A stretch of DNA of 64,000 nucleotides, taken from positions 992,001 through 1,056,000 of the forward strand of contig NC_134951.1 in NCBI RefSeq assembly GCF_965638725.1, given 5' to 3'. Positions 1 to 11,619 of the stretch are shown piece after piece. Position 1 is the stretch's first letter; every line of letters starts with the position of its first letter. The notes beneath the pieces are model-generated. The model was not told where the DNA came from. It did no database searches and saw only the letters and a program-made list of their open reading frames with translations. The translations under genes were made by a program, and so were the position numbers. The DNA comes from Aptenodytes patagonicus (lineage: Eukaryota; Chordata; Aves; Sphenisciformes; Spheniscidae).

Positions 1-380
1 CGTTTCACTCATGCACACAAGATTGTCATACACGGTAACAATAAGATCACTTTGTTCTATTTCCACAAAAAGGATGCAAACTTCATTTCCCTTTCCTTGG
101 GAAGTGATGCACTAAGCACCAGGTGCAACTTTCTGCGCTCTGGAGTCTGGAGCATGTTAGCGGATGGGTCGTTTCGTGCAGCTGGATTACGGGACCTGTC
201 TTCTGCAGCTGGAGTTTTCCTGTCCGCCTTCGCCGTACACAGAAAGAGGAAGGGCAGCCTCCAGAGCCAGACTCCACGGGCCTCCCAGGGGTGTTGTTTC
301 TCCCTTTGTAGGGGAAGCTGATGTACTGCTTTTCTCTTCTGTTCCAAACTTAGCTGAAGGATAAGTTTTTCTGTTACCTG

Positions 381-1072
381 CAGGACTCCTGGCTCTCGGG
401 AGAGCTCGTCTCTCCTCCTGACCCTGTTCCTGAGTCATGATGAGCAAGCTACTCTGAATCCCGATTTTCCTATTGCTAAAGCAGTGCTAAAGCTTATTAT
501 CATCTTTGTAAAGTACTTTGAGATTTACTTTTTATAAAAAGTTGCAAAAGAGCTAAATGTTTTTACTACTGAGTAGATTTTGAAGTATTTCAGCATGAAG
601 GTGGCTACAGCCACTATAAATATGTTGCATGGACTTCCCAAGACAAAAGCTGTGCAGGAAGCCTTTATTCCAGAAAGGGTTTTTGGGTTCGGTTGGTTTT
701 TTTTTTTTGCTGTTCCTTGACGCTCTGACCCCTCAGTGTCAGAATAAATATTAAAGGAAGGGAAGAAGAAGGAATTAAACTTTCTTTCTCCTATGAGTGC
801 TCATCTCCATTTGAATTCACACGATGAGTGCAAGCAGGACCACCCAAACCCCACCAAAGAGCTGTAAGAGAGCATCAGAGTTTTCAGAGGACCATCCTTC
901 CAACAACAGCAACATACCTGGCGACCTCATGGATGGTATTAGGCTCAGTTAACATGTGGACAGAGTTTGAGGCGGCCACGCTACAGAATAGAGACACCTA
1001 CATAACATATGGGGAAAACATCAGACCTGGGTGTACGCAGTTTAGGGGAAAAGAATAGTCAATAAGCTGACA
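381..1072 (+). repeat. Left arm of large inverted duplication
   Basis: Bases 381-728 are the reverse complement of 2750-3097, and 730-1072 that of 1727-2106, with only scattered single-base differences (for example near 560, 594, 930 and 1063). The arm has a T12 run near 700. I recognise no gene or transposon family in it. It is shorter than the right arm by a 643-base block. Confidence 0.92.
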
Positions 1073-1726
1073 GGGAGCAATGTGGGTAATCGTTTTGGTC
1101 CCTGATGGTCTGAAATCGTCACTGTACCAGGAACTCTGCTGACTGGCTGCTCATCTCGTCACTCTCGGTTCGGCTACATCTTCCGACAGCTCACAGCAGG
1201 GTGCCGCATGCTTTTTTGAGCAGAAAACATTCCAGTGGACGTCTAACCACAGGGGCTGGATTTATTTCCTGATGAACGTCCACCCCAGTGGCCTCCATTC
1301 AATTTATTCCACCTAACGTTTTAAATTACCGCTGGGGCTGAAGTACTCTGAGATCTTCACTAGCCTCTTGTAATACATTTGGTGTCTGTGTCTGCCCCCA
1401 CCCCCAGGAGGAACACTTCTCTCTTTTTTCCGTGCTTACAAGTTTGATATTCCTTCAAAGGTTTCCCCTCACTACACACAAAATTCCTTGGCGGTGTTTG
1501 AGCCTAGTCTCATTTCCTCAGCAGAGCTGTCATGGAAGCCTTCGGCTATCCACTGTCTTCATCTTTCAATACAGACAGCCTTTCTGGTGGCTATCACCAC
1601 TGACAAGCTGAAGAGGACGATCAAAATCTGAAAGATTGACTCTTCTGCTGTTGCTATCGTTTGGGACAATATTACTGATAAAATTCGACTTAAGTTTTCA
1701 TCCAAGCTTTAGTCTGAATCTCACCT
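1073..1726. other. Spacer between the inverted arms, no gene seen
   Basis: 654 bases of ordinary, moderately AT-rich sequence with pyrimidine-rich patches. It has no long open frame and no recognised repeat. It would form the loop if the arms paired. Confidence 0.6.
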
Positions 1727-3097
1727 TGTCAGCATATTGACTATTCTTTTCCCCTAAACTGCGTACACCCAGGTCTGATGTTTTCCCCATATGTTATGTA
1801 GGTGTCTCTATTCTGTAGCGTGGCCGCCTCAAACTCTGTCCACATGTTAACTGAGCCTAATACCATCCGTGAGGTCGCCAGGTATGTTGCTGTTGTTGGA
1901 AGGATGGTCCTCTGAAAACTCTGATGCTCTCATCCTAGTATTTTGCCGCTGAAAACTCTGATGCTCTCTTACAGCTCTTTGGTGGGGTTTGGGTGGTCCT
2001 GCTTGCACTCATCGTGTGAATTCAAATGGAGATGAGCACTCATAGGAGAAAGAAAGTTTAATTCCTTCTTCTTCCCTTCCTTTAATATTTATTCTGACAC
2101 TGAGGGAAACTAAGAAGGAAAGTACTTCCCGAGTACAGACAAGTGTGGAATGACATGGGGAGCCAGTGGCTGCTGTGTGCCCCCACCAACATTGCTCTTC
2201 AAGGATCAGCGCTTGTTTGTGAGTATGCCCACAATGTGAATAAGCATATAGGCAACACATTTTAAGGCAGAACAACTACAAATAATTAATATATCCTTCT
2301 GCTGGCATAGAAGTTGGGACTGAGGGGACAAAGGACAATATATTCTTCCAGACAGAGTCTAAATCTGGGGAAATTCATTGTGGAGGTCGTCTCAAATCAC
2401 CATAGTCCCAGTGGACAGATCACTTGGAACATCTGAAACCTGCTGCATGGCAAGATGTGCCGTGGAGCATGCTTGGTCATGGAGAGGTCTAGGTCACTCC
2501 ACCATCTAACTGCAAAACAACAAATGTTAGCAAGACAGCAATGCACAGGAACAGTATATGCCAAATAATATTAGTGACATGGCTCCCTTGCTAAAAGCCA
2601 TGAAAGACTGAGTTAACAGCCTGAAGAAAAAAACTCACTAGAGAAAAAAGCAGGGAAATGGAGTAGAAGAGCCATTGGGGAGGAAAAGAATGAAATTCCT
2701 GCGTCTTTGCACAGCTACAGTAGTTCAGGGAAAAGTCCACAGGGTGTCATCAGAGCGTCAAGGAACAGCAAAAAAAAAAAACCAACCGAACCCAAAAACC
2801 CTTTCTGGAATAAAGGCTTCCTGCACAGCTTTTGTCTTGGGAAGTCCATGCAACATATTTATAGTGGCTGTAGCCACCTTCACGCTGAAATACTTCAAAA
2901 TCTACTCAGTAGTAAAAACACTTAGCTCTTTTGCAACTTTTTATAAAAAGTAAATCTCAAAGTACTTTACAAAGATGATAATAAGCTTTAGCACTGCTTT
3001 AGCAATAGGAAAATCGGGATTCAGAGTAGCTTGCTCATCATGACTCAGGAACAGGGTCAGGAGGAGAGACGAGCTCTCCCGAGAGCCAGGAGTCCTG
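1727..3097 (-). repeat. Right arm of large inverted duplication
   Basis: Reverse-complement partner of 381-1072, separated from it by a 654-base unique spacer (1073-1726). Compared with the left arm it carries an extra 643 bases at 2107-2749 and a 37-base tandem duplication at 1912-1968. The outer boundary is sharp: left CAGGACTCCT at 381, its complement ending at 3097. Element identity is unknown. Confidence 0.92.
1912..1968. repeat. 37-base tandem duplication inside the right arm
   Basis: CTGAAAACTCTGATGCTCTC occurs at 1912-1931 and again at 1949-1968, split by ATCCTAGTATTTTGCCG. The left arm (around 870-890) has a single copy, so the duplication arose after the arms formed, or was lost on the left. 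Confidence 0.85.
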
Positions 3098-3289
3098 ATG
3101 GTCTCTGTCTCCCCTCTCTACGTGCTCCTGGGGCAGGCATGCAGAACCTCTACCACCACCAGCAGGAGTGGCGGGGTAGGACTGAAAGAGAAGCAGGGCT
3201 CAGTGACAGCAAATACTACCAGTTTTCCCAAATGAGACAGATATGAAGCATTTGGTAAACCTTGCTTTGAGCTACCCTTGTGTAGGTAG

Positions 3290-3345
3290 CCTTGTGTAGG
3301 TCCCTTCCAACCCAAACTATTCTATGATTCTATGATTCTATGATC
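3290..3345 (+). repeat. CR1 3' end fragment
   Basis: The stretch AGGTCCCTTCCAACCCAAAC followed by ATTCTATGATTCTATGATTC and another unit is the characteristic CR1 3' terminus with its 8-base tail repeats. Only about 55 bases remain, a heavily 5'-truncated insertion in plus orientation. Confidence 0.85.
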
Positions 3346-5515
3346 TTAACCACACCTCCACATGTTTCAGAGGTTTCAGAGACAAGTCACTGTCTGGGTG
3401 GCTCATTCTTCACACGCAAGAGGAGAGCAAGAAGAAGAGGAACCAGGAGCTGTATAAATTTCCCCGAACGCATCCTTCTGTCTGTGGCATGGGAGGCTGC
3501 GGGGTGGCCATGTCGCTCCCCCCGCCCTTCCCAGCACAGATGTCATTTTGATGACCCTGGCTCTAGCACCCAGTTCCACTTCAGACACAGAGTCCTAAAT
3601 TCGCATCACTGACCACATGAATGCTGTTGCTCTAAGAGTGAATCTGGTCCGGAGACCAACACTACTAGAAACTGCTCTGCAGCCATCCAGTTACAGCAGC
3701 CACTGGCCGCGGGGTAACCCAACGCATTTCTTGCAGAGTTCTCCACTCCAAACCTCTCACCCATGTCTTACACCACAGGGAACAGCTTTGGCTCTGCAAT
3801 CAATTACCCCTGCCCAGTGGGTCTGGACCCACTAAAGCCATCTTCCAACAGTTTGAAAGCAGAGCTGGATGCTCTTCAGGGAGATGTAATTACTTCTAGG
3901 CTGTGGACCTTGCCTTGGTAGCTGTCTGCCTTCATCCCATCACACTCACCCTCTGTAAGAGACACACGAGCTTCTTGATGGTTCTTCTGCAGCTCTTCCA
4001 ACCCGTGTCTTCAAAGGGATTTCCATCTCCAAGAGAATCTCAACACCGGGGGTTATGTCAGGATTTATTTAACTTATAAGTAGCTACTCTACTTCTGTGG
4101 GTCCCTGATCTTCACCACAACAAACTGTCCACCCAGGTGTATATGGCATATGTCTTTGCCAGTTCAGCTTCTACCTCTCTTGATCCTTCAGTTTGTACCA
4201 CGCTTGTGGCTCTTGGGCCTCTGACACTTGTACTTTTCTACGTTGTACCTGGACACGGCAGTCATGGAGGGGTGACAAGCCTCCGTGGGCATTTTTCTTC
4301 AAAGGTGGGGTGTAGATGTTTGTCCCCTTTAAAATTTTCACTTATGTTCATCATTGAAAATGTAAATATTGGCATATAGAACCATGCAAATTTTAGGAAT
4401 AAATTTTAGATTTATGATAGAAAAATCCTACGAATTGTAGTAAGAAAGAAACCAAAATTGTTACAGTGAATTTACCCAAGATTTATAGATTTCGGTTAAA
4501 AATTATAATCTGTTTTGAACTGTCAGTAGATGGGACATAACTCTTTAAAATCATGTTTCTATAATCTGGTTCAGTATTCTCATAAAAACGGCAGGGTTCT
4601 GTGTAATCCTGTAGGACTGCAAGGTTGTTCCAGGGAAGCAGAGAGATCTTGAATCTGAGAAAAGATTCTCCTCGCCGCTAAAGCCACTGAATGTCGTCAT
4701 CAAAGAAATTGCAGCAGACGTTTGTAAAAAGACAAACCGACCCCAAAGAACCAGCAAATAAATCACAAAACAAAACCAAGCTGGGCTGGAAAACATGGAC
4801 ACTCCTGGGGATTCTCTGCATTGCAAATGTTATGAACTTGGGTCATCAATATTCATGAAATGCAGTAGCTGAGGGCACCCAAGCGCTGCACAAACCTTGT
4901 GCACGCTCTCCGGGCGCTCGTGCCCTCTTGCCATTGCCTGTGTGTGGGACAGGAGAGAGAAACAAAGGCGGAGGAAATGTTCATGTTCTTTAAGCCAAAC
5001 CAGCAGCTGCTCTCCAGGCTGGTGTAGGGAAAATCAAACAGCCCCAAGACTGTAGCATCATAAACCAGACACTGCAGAATTTGCAAGGAAAGAGTATTGA
5101 CGGTGACTGGAGCATTTTTTCCTGCCTGAAGTCACCTTCTTGTCCCGTGGGATATACCGTGTGCATTGCCAAAGCTGACAGTTCAGAATGTTTTTGGCAG
5201 TTATAGCTGGCACGGGAAAATCCTTTGCCCTTCTCTGCACCTTCCGAACTCCTTTGGAGTAAGCAGAGCTCCTGGCTGCATGGCAATGCTTATAATTTGA
5301 CGTCTCCCCCCTTTTACTCTCTCTGTGCTACCTAGGGTCCTTGCTCTCTGACCTGCTCGCAGACTGCCTTGGGTGGCAGCAGAGAGGGAAATCGAATGTG
5401 GCAAAACCCGACTTTCTCCCTTCCTTATCTCATCCCTCTCCAGTTCTTCCAGCTCTGCCCAGGGTTCGGCTGTCCTCCCGCACACCCGGACTGCAGCCTT
5501 GCGGTAATTTCAAAT
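3346..5515. other. Gene-free interval downstream of KIF3C
   Basis: No open frame with recognisable protein similarity, no RNA gene and no clear repeat. Open frames are all under 100 codons and look random. Confidence 0.6.
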
Positions 5516-5980
5516 CACAGAATCATAGAAAATAGAATTGGATGAGATGGTCAGGGGTTATCCCGTCATCCTTTGCCCTCCAGCGTGATTAACTGCCTCA
5601 TAAATGGTTCTTGACAGCTGTCAGTCTAATCTGCTCTTAAAAACCACCAGCAGAAGCGATTCTGTATCATACATGTGTAAACTATTCCAGTGCTGTGTTA
5701 TCCTTGGGGGCTCACAACAGGTTTCCTAAATTTTAATCTAAATCTTTCTTGCTGTGTTTTAAGACCAGAAATTCTTGTCCCGTCTCCTTTTGGTAGCTGA
5801 AACAGGGTAATCTCTTCCTTTTGCAGCAGTCTTTTTCAGTATTTGAAGATCATGATTACCTCTCTCCACAGTCTTCTAGCCCTAGGTGGAAACCACCCTG
5901 TTTCTTTCAATCTTTCATGTTTTCACATCATTCCCATTGATTTCTTGCAAAATCTTTCCAAATGGCCCCATTCTTGGTTG
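5516..5980 (-). repeat. Old, diverged CR1 fragment
   Basis: It begins with AATCACAGAATCATAGAA and runs through TATTCCAGTGCTGTG, a TTTGAAGATCATGATTACCTC-like block and TCTTCTAGCCCTAGGTGG. These are degraded forms of the CR1 3' region read on the minus strand. Divergence is much higher than in the copies at 50 and 60 kb, so it is an older insertion. The upper boundary is approximate. Confidence 0.7.
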
Positions 5981-7974
5981 AAAAGCGGTGCCCGGCGTGG
6001 CTCGCCCTTGGAAGTGCTGGGCTGAAGGAGAACAAATCACGTTTCTGTCTCTGCCTCCCTACAACCTGTTTCTTTTGGAAAAATCTGCCATCGTTAACTC
6101 CACTTCAGCCTCACAACCGTGAGCGTGTCAAGGAGTTTCACCAAAATCTCTCAATATATCACAGTTCGTGCCTCCTCCATAGCTGCAAGGTCTCTTACTC
6201 TTAGCAGAAAATTAGGTTGGTTTGATGTGATTCGCTTTGGACCAAACCACGTTGGCTGTTACTTTTCACCTTGTTCTCCTGTCAATACTTACAGATGGAT
6301 TTTGTTGACCCATTCAATGTTGTTTCAGGAGTTGAGGTTAGGTTGAGTACATAATTCCCTGAGTCCTCCTTTCCCCCATTTTAAAGATATTCTTTACGTC
6401 TGCCCTGTTCCTCTTTGGACACTTTGCCTCTTCTTTATGAGTTCTCGAAACCCCTCAGCTGCAGCTCCGAGATTGCTTTACCAACCCACTGACGTACATC
6501 GGAATGAATTAAATCAGACCCGGACGATTTGGAAACATCCAGCGTGTGTAAGAAATCTTTAACCTACCATTTTCTTATTTTAGCCTGAGTCCTCAGCCCT
6601 TTTTCGCTGCCATTTATTGTTAGCCATCTGATCGCAGCTGACCTTTTAAATAAAGACTGAAGCAAAACAAATGATTCCATGCTTAGTTTTTCCTCTGATA
6701 TTATCATTCATTTCCTGGTGCATAGTGAAGAATCCTTCTTTCATTTTTCTCTTACTACTAATGCGCCTACGGATTGCCTTCTTGTTCCCTTTCCTTTTCC
6801 TTCTCATCGGGTGTCTTGTCCCTAACTTTGTCCACGTTCTCCCCCCGTGCCCATGGGCACCCATGCTAGCCACTGGACGAGCGTGCGGAGGCAGCTCACA
6901 AGGAAAGGCCGGTGTTAAAACACGCCGGGGAGCAGAGGGAGCCGTGATGGCGGCCGCGAGCGATACCCAGCATCAGCTGCCCACGCTTCTGGAGTGCTTT
7001 GCGGGAGCCAGGACAGGTCAGACTGCCGGGGACAATCTCGAAGCATGGGAATTCAGTGCCTTTGCAGTGTTTTCTTAGTGAGAGGGGCTGTAGTGCATAA
7101 GACACAGGAATTTTCCCGTTTTCCAATGGCATGGGAAAAATGCAGGGGCACTTGGGAGATGACCAGTCTCTTCCCTGCTCAGTATTGCTGCTCCTGAAAC
7201 ACCCAAACTCCTGTTTCACCAGCAGCTTCAATTCACTTGAATGTCCGTGGGTCCTTCCTTCCTCTCCCCGTGGGCTGTGAGTTTAACCTCACTTCTCTTC
7301 GCTTTTACCCCCGGGCTCTTCACTCCTTCCTCTGCAAGAACCACCCTCCCCAGGCGTGTGACCTGCCGGTGCTCCTGGCCAGCCCTCCCGGCCGGCTCCA
7401 GCCTCCCCCTTTGCCAACCTCCCATGCTGTGCCTAATGCAGGCTGCAGGCCTCGCTGAACTGATGCTGACAAACCGGACTGTGCCGGGACCCGTTCCTGC
7501 CATCAGTGTCGCTAAGCTGGAAGGAACTAGGCGAGCATGTAAAATGAAATCCCCCCAAAATCAATTAACCAATTTTACATAGGCCTCTCCACCCCCTTGG
7601 AGCTCATACAATGACTTTTATATAGAGAGAGCGAGCTCATACCTAGCAAAACCAGCTTTTGCTGCTTAGACCTCGTCCTAGTGAAGCTTCCTGCAAATTA
7701 CAGTTGGTTTAGTACAAATGCTCCATCTTATATGGAACAGGAGAAATACATGGAGAAATCCAGGCGGGCGGGCAGGCATCGGTGCCCCCGTTTGCGCAGC
7801 ATTAGGAGCCCAAATCCCAAATCCTTGTCTCTAAACACACACGGCCCATGAGGTCCCCCCGAGCAGGGTACGCGAGGCGGAGCTGCGCTTAGATGAATGC
7901 ATCAGCTGCGGCACCGCGGTGCCAGCGGGTTCCAGCCGGCCGGAGCTGCGGATGAACGAGGCTGCAGACGCCCT
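5981..7974. other. Gene-free interval, possibly with decayed LINE remnants
   Basis: No recognisable gene. Around 6640-6870 the minus-strand frame has a C-terminal FASVFI-like string and a basic Lys/Arg-rich stretch that faintly recall LINE ORF2 sequence; this is weak. The rest looks like ordinary intergenic DNA. Confidence 0.4.
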
Positions 7975-7993
7975 TTGCAATGATGCTCATTCC

Positions 7994-7999
7994 TTTATT
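7994..7999 (-). terminator. Candidate KIF3C poly(A) signal
   Basis: Minus-strand AATAAA, followed by GGAATGAGCATCATTGCA, which offers a CA cleavage site about 15 bases downstream. It is the first such hexamer I see after the KIF3C stop. Variant signals such as ATTAAA could be used instead, so this is an inference. Confidence 0.45.
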
Positions 8000-8143
8000 G
8001 GTGTCATTGCCAGTTTTCCGAAGGGTGCTGGCGCTTTCCGGTCGTTCCCAGCACTGGCTCAAAGCTACATTACAGCATATTGAAGAGGTGTCCATCCAAA
8101 GCCAGAGGGGGTGTGAGATTAAGGACCTCTCTCCATACAGTAT

Positions 8144-8190
8144 GTATAATATATATATATTTATAATATGTCCTGTATATTCATATGTAT
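8144..8190. repeat. TA-rich low-complexity tract in KIF3C 3' UTR
   Basis: Alternating TATATATAT embedded in an AT-only stretch, in contrast with its surroundings. Confidence 0.75.
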
Positions 8191-8477
8191 AGAGTGACAA
8201 GGATGGGCCACCATACAGTAAACTTTTGATTTCTAGATAAATCACCAGAGCAACAGGCACAAAAATTTGGTCCTAATCAAGGCCCTCACCTTGTCAATCA
8301 ATCCGAAACAGACCCGAACTCACCCCCTCGTGAAAAAAAAAATGTCCAAACCTGAAACCCAAAATAACTAAACAATTAAACAACAAAAAAAAGCCCCAGC
8401 CCAGCCCCGTACCCCCTCTGGGATTTGCCCCCTGTACAGTCACTCACATTGACGGTAAATAGATCCCTTGGCTACCC

Positions 8478-8545
8478 GCGTGCGCGCACCCACACACACC
8501 TACACACACTCATATGTAAATACACACGCACCAACATACGAAGAC
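8478..8545. repeat. CA-rich imperfect microsatellite in KIF3C 3' UTR
   Basis: CGTGCGCGCACCCACACACACC followed by interrupted CACACA units to about 8545. On the mRNA strand it reads as a GT/GU-rich tract. Confidence 0.8.
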
Positions 8546-11268
8546 CAAAGAACATTACAAATATACATCTGAGGTTGCTGCAGCGATGCAGAGAGGCTGC
8601 GGAGCCACCCGAGGCAGAGGGAAAACGCCGCCGTGAGCTCGCCCGGTCTCAGCTCAAATCACCAGCATCTGCTTACAACCTTCCTCGGGGTTTGTGCTAA
8701 GGAGGTTGGGAGGTCGTCGGCAGCAGTGGAGGGAGATGGAGCGAGTGCATGGGAGATTGCCAGACCCACGCGCATGACAGATGTGACACAAGCGGCACTT
8801 GGACGTTGGAAGCGGCTCAGCCCGTCCCCTGCACCAGGTGCTCGCACGCCCGTCCTGCGCTCTGCTGGAAGGTTTTCCACGTGGATCCCACCGTGACCAC
8901 AGTCCTGCTGGACCTGGACCTGTCCTTTGCCGTGACACAGATGAGGACCGATGCATGCCATGGGAGACTGGTGTGGCGCACATCCACCCTTCGACATGAT
9001 CCTCCATGGCCGGGGGCAAGCCAGGGGGAATGAGAGGACACCATCAACTTGAGCTTTGTTTCCCATGCCCTGGGTAGAGAACGGAGGTAAAAGAGACTGT
9101 CACCGGTTCACCACCTCGGGGCTCCGTGAGCTGCTGATCCGGCTGAAGATGAATTTGAGGCAATTAGAAAACAAGGAAGGGAGGAAAATATATTCCTGCA
9201 GGCCACCCTGCAGACAGCTTCTCCCCTTTCTGAGGTCTGTGCTTCCTGACTCTGACTCCCAGACGCTATCCTGAAAACTAAATAAAGAACTGGGTCTCTT
9301 ATCCGCCGTGTTTCATGGGTCCAGAGCCAGCTTGCTCCAGGGGATGTGCAGAGACAACCCCCCCTGGCTGCTGGCGGTACCTGCGGACAGAAGGACCTCA
9401 CCCCAAGCTGTGGAAGGGACCCATCTCTCACTCCTACAACACCCTTCCTCCTGCACCCTCCGCCCCAGGCTGAGCACAGACCAGACCTGGCTGCTGCTCG
9501 AAGGGAGCGAGCTCAGTCCTGGGAGCAACCTACCGCTTCCAAAATAGCCTACAAGCCAGCTGCCGGCGTGGGGGAGAAGGGGACAAAGATTTCAGAGAGG
9601 CAGAAGGTGTTATGGGGCACGGGTGGGGAAGGGAAGATGGTGGCAGAGGGCAGTGATCAAGAACATGAGGCAGGACAATGTTACAGGGGATGGGGAGAAG
9701 ACACCCCGTGGCAGAGCAGGGGATGTGTCAGGAGATGGGTGGGAAGGTCTGTGGATGCCCCAGCCTGGCCACATGGAACATGTCGATGGGACACTCCTGT
9801 TGGGTGGGACTTGCACTGCTCTGAAGTAGACACAGCTGATGTTTCTGCTCCTGATGTTTCTGCTCCGTGTCTGTGCCTTGTTCCTTCTCCCTCCCTCACC
9901 CCGGGTCCTGCGTGCAGGAGTCATCGAGGTGAGCAGGGACCAGTCCTCCAGTGGAACTTCTCTTCATCGGCAGAAGACACCAGAAGACGGTTCCTACCTG
10001 CAGTCTTCTCAGATCTGCCTTCCCAGGGACTGGCCTCAGCATACGTCCCTTTGAAGACCCGTATCCTCCCACGTGAACCAGGGGGTCGCTCCCTCATTCA
10101 TTAGGATCTTGTCAAACAAACGGATCTCCCCCACCTCCGCACATCTGGAAGCCGTCCCAGGGAAACCACAGCTGCTGGCCCGGCACTGCCAGGAATGGTC
10201 TTCAATGAGGACCCACCTTCTTCCCTCAGTCGAACTGCCGAAAGCTGAATCACTCGGGAACACCGAGCGATGTCCTGGCACCTACGTGTGCTGCTGCCTG
10301 GGATGGGTTTCAGATCGCCGGAGTGGCCTTATGGCTTGCCCGCTCTTATCCACTACCCGTTTCACGTCCATCCCTCCACGACCCACGCAATCACCGGGAA
10401 ATTTCTCCCAACTACAAGGTGACCTCCATGGGGCATTACCCAGCCCGAAGGAGAGCGATGATGACATCACTCCTCCGGGCATCATCATTTTGTCCTGCAT
10501 TTCTTCATTGCCTTTAGTTACCAGGATGGTGGACACTCTCGCCTCTGGTTTCACTTAGGTGGCATTGCTCCCCAGACTATGTGTGTCTTTGGGAGGGTGG
10601 GTGGAAGAGGACGGAGATTTCCATCTCCCGTTCTTGCTGTAAGGAGTTAAACACCCACTTAATTGGGGATGGGAGCAAGCTGGGTGTCAGGCAACTGAAG
10701 AGGACAGGGCCAGCCGTCTCTGGAGCGTGGCACAGGTGAACAAAGTCCCGGCACCACCGGGACCGACTTGGTTTGGTTAATCTGCAAGCCCTCTCTGTGG
10801 ATGGAGCTGGCATTCCTGGAGTGACAGCCATGCCCAGAAGTCAATGAGATGTCAGTGCTGCCACCAGTGTTGATGTGGGCTGGAGAGTCCCTCTGGGCCT
10901 CTGACAAGCCCAGCGCAAGGTGCTGCCACCACGAAGTCTCCAAATCCTTGTAGAAATAGCCAAATTCCCTGGGATCCAGCAAAGCAAACGCAGCGCCAGA
11001 GTCCAGGGCTGCCTCACCTTCTGCCAAAGCCACCAGAGAGGGGCACGTGCCCTCTCCTGCCTGCTCTGCGGAGCACGATGGTGAGCAGTACGCCGGTGGT
11101 GCCCACCCCGGCGGTGTCCCTGTGACTCAGCCCTGCTTGGGGGCTGCGGCGGTGGCGTGGGGAGCGGTGGGAGCTGAGCGTACCCGAGGAGCGGTCAGCG
11201 TGGTGCCCACTGCCAGCCTTGGATGTCCTCCAGTCCGAACGCGCCTCCTGACTGCGCATCAACCACTC

Positions 11269-11296
11269 CATAAATAAATACGTTAAATAAATAAAG
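11269..11296 (-). promoter_or_regulatory. AU-rich element in KIF3C 3' UTR
   Basis: Read on the minus strand, this stretch holds overlapping ATTTA pentamers and the nonamer TTATTTATT, in two clusters split by ACG. It lies about 230 bases past the stop codon in an otherwise GC-rich context. Such elements are bound by mRNA stability factors of the HuR/ELAVL and TTP classes; a role here is inferred from the motif only. Confidence 0.5.
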
Positions 11297-11525
11297 TGAC
11301 AGATCCAGATCGGGGAGGGGGGACAGAAGGAAGGAGGGGGCAGCTCCCCTCACCCCGGGGGCTGTTTGTGAGCGTCTCACACAAACACACGCGCACACAA
11401 AGTAGCTGAAGACAAAGACGAACTGGGACCGGTGGAGATGCTGCCGGCTGGGGCCCCTTCCTCAGCCGTTGGCGGGGCACAGTCCTCGCTGCGAGGCGGT
11501 GCAGGGGGTGAGGGGGTCCAGGACG

Positions 11526-11619
11526 TCACTCCTGAGCTGGCATCGTGGCGGCGCGCGGGGAGCTGGAGGTGAGGGAGACATGCGTGGTTGAGGATGGCAG
11601 TGACCGCGGCGTCTGGCAC
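11526..11619 (-). CDS. KIF3C: KIF3C coding exon 8 (residues 721-750 and stop)
   Basis: 94 bases. The first G completes Trp-720, then [13 protein letters not shown] and on to MPAQE and a TGA stop at 11528-11526. The acceptor is CATCCAG. The Ser/Thr/Pro-rich ending aligns in pattern with the mammalian KIF3C C-terminus (CQSPQRPPPSTTH). It is too short to stand out as an open frame and was found by following the exon 7 donor phase. Confidence 0.9.

Larger units (their letters stand above)
7975..11525 (-). other. KIF3C: Probable KIF3C 3' UTR
   Basis: Below the KIF3C stop, the first AATAAA I found on the minus strand is at 7999-7994, which would give a 3' UTR of about 3.55 kb. That is similar to my recollection of the long 3' UTR of human KIF3C. 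No open frame with recognisable protein similarity lies in the interval. It contains an AU-rich element near the stop, an alternating TA stretch near 8150 and a CA-rich stretch near 8500. The exact end is inferred, not seen. Confidence 0.5.

Noticed and set aside
2107-2749. Solo LTR or transposon insertion in the right arm
   Set aside because: In the left-arm orientation the block starts TG, but no target-site duplication is seen and the left arm join does not look like a clean empty site. A deletion from the left arm is simpler.
1-7990. ASXL2, the gene expected beyond KIF3C in conserved order
   Set aside because: No exon or promoter of it could be recognised. It probably lies beyond the window start.
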